Source: an uncultured Collinsella sp. (lineage in GTDB: Bacteria; Actinomycetota; Coriobacteriia; Coriobacteriales; Coriobacteriaceae). Taken from it: DNA of 64,000 bases. Made by a program: the position numbers and the translations under genes. The first letter of the stretch is position 1. Each line of letters starts with the position of its first letter. This document shows positions 63,320 through 64,000 of the stretch, in pieces. Under the pieces are notes generated by a model, which saw only the letters and a program-made list of their open reading frames with translations, made no database searches and was not told where the DNA came from. Where the stretch lies: assembly GCA_900546775.1 (NCBI GenBank), contig UREM01000003.1:1-64000 (forward strand), given 5' to 3'.

Positions 63320-63910
63320 ATGGCCGATTCCATTAACTATCAGCTTGCCAAGTTCGTCGCCAGCTATGGCAAGGTTTCGCAGATTCCCGAGTCCACCTGC
63401 CCCGAGGTGAGCTTTGTCGGCCGCTCCAACGTGGGCAAGTCGTCGATTATGAACAAGCTTTTTGGCCGCAAGAACCTGGTCAAGGTTTCGAGTACGCCGG
63501 GCAAAACGAGCAACATCAACTTCTTTGAGGCCGATGACGTGCATTTTGTCGACCTGCCGGGTTACGGTTTCGCCCGTCGCTCCAAAGCTGAGCGCGATCG
63601 CTGGGCCGAGCTTATCGGCGACTTCTTTGACTCCGAGCGCAGCTTTAACCTGGTTGTATCACTGGTTGACATTCGTCACGACCCCAGCAAGCTCGATCAT
63701 GACATGATCGACTACCTGCAAGGCAACGAGTTCAACTTTATCGTCTGCCTCACCAAAGCCGACAAGCTCAGCCGCACCCAGCAGGCCCGCCAGTCAGCAG
63801 CCATCAAAAAGCAGCTCAACGTCCCGGCCGAGAATGTAATCATCACGAGCTCCCAGACCGGCACCGGCATCGATGAACTCAAGCGCCGCATCGCCGAGGC
63901 CTGCCTCTAG
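63320..63910 (+). CDS. engB: Ribosome biogenesis GTPase YsxC/EngB
   Basis: 196 residues from ATG 63320 after AAGGAG; GTG 63314 gives two more residues. G-motifs: GRSNVGKSS (G1), SSTPGKTSNINFF (switch I), DLPGYG (G3), LTKADK (G4). EngB acts in late assembly of the 50S subunit. It follows mtnN by 40 bp. The last 90 bases to the window end (63911-64000) hold nothing recognisable. Confidence 0.95.
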   Translation: MADSINYQLAKFVASYGKVSQIPESTCPEVSFVGRSNVGKSSIMNKLFGRKNLVKVSSTPGKTSNINFFEADDVHFVDLPGYGFARRSKAERDRWAELIGDFFDSERSFNLVVSLVDIRHDPSKLDHDMIDYLQGNEFNFIVCLTKADKLSRTQQARQSAAIKKQLNVPAENVIITSSQTGTGIDELKRRIAEACL

Positions 63911-64000
63911 TAAGGGTCCCATCCCAGTAAGGGCCCCCACCAATAAAAAGCCAAACCATCAGCCCGGCGCCCCTTCAAAGCGTGGGTCCCTGTAGACATC

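Overview
The window looks like chromosome of a Coriobacteriia gut actinobacterium, most likely the genus Collinsella. This rests on the high GC, the codon use, and the mix of obligate-anaerobe genes (pyruvate formate-lyase activase, a giant acyl-CoA dehydratase activase, a PPi-type-like phosphofructokinase) with actinobacterial housekeeping genes. The genus is my recognition of the gene set, not a search result. I see no rRNA, tRNA or CRISPR array.

Layout. 1-660 is foreign: the start of a Firmicutes-type relaxase gene cut at its HxDxxHxHN motif by the 5' end of an Ll.LtrB-like group II intron, itself broken off near 657. 660-1108 holds only inverted repeats. 1.1-13.9 kb is mixed metabolism and regulation: an HTH/membrane regulator, pfkA, an Ntn-type amide hydrolase, an M18 aminopeptidase, a RelB/PIN toxin-antitoxin pair, a 2-hydroxyacid dehydrogenase, a SEC-C methionine aminopeptidase, a radical SAM protein, an alpha/beta hydrolase, and a degenerate GGDEF-REC-HD-GYP protein with an HPt partner. 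14.1-17.6 kb is AT-richer than its surroundings: a DUF2975/HTH pair, then a three-gene ABC-2 exporter. 17.7-22.0 kb is a polar amino-acid ABC importer with a glutamine-amidotransferase-like hydrolase. 22.6-28.1 kb has dxs, an HD protein, a frameshifted membrane gene, and the amt/P-II nitrogen pair. 28.2-36.5 kb has a HAD phosphatase, a 41-residue hydrophobic peptide behind an SOS-like box, and TetR + 1596-aa activase + 3-hydroxyacyl-CoA dehydrogenase. 36.8-48.4 kb holds DUF389 and OPT membrane proteins, coaX, dCMP deaminase, NifU, lgt, a large membrane protein, yebC and the amaP-DUF2273-asp23 envelope operon. 48.5-55.8 kb has YitT, two zinc-ribbon membrane proteins, DUF2752, and an M20 hydrolase divergent from a YtcJ-like amidohydrolase. 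56.7-63.9 kb has groES-groEL, degV, pflA, a beta-lactamase-like hydrolase, mtnN and engB.

The most distinctive content is between the genes. (1) At least eleven short palindromes carry a GGGACAG-type core, and several start within about 10 bp of a stop codon. (2) Three 150-210 bp composite palindromes (2264-2448, 56371-56581, 58773-58917) have unrelated outer arms, but the first and last share a core with a GCGCGAAGCGCG hairpin flanked by TCCGCAGGACG and CATGTCCGAGGACG, and the middle one has a diverged equivalent. Two similar composite structures sit at 7463-7566 and 27649-27758. (3) There are further 55-140 bp inverted repeats, including a pair with shared arms at 995 and 61116 and a twin inverted pair at 22389-22523. 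These look like several families of non-autonomous repeats shaping gene ends. No transposase or RAYT gene that could move them lies in the window.
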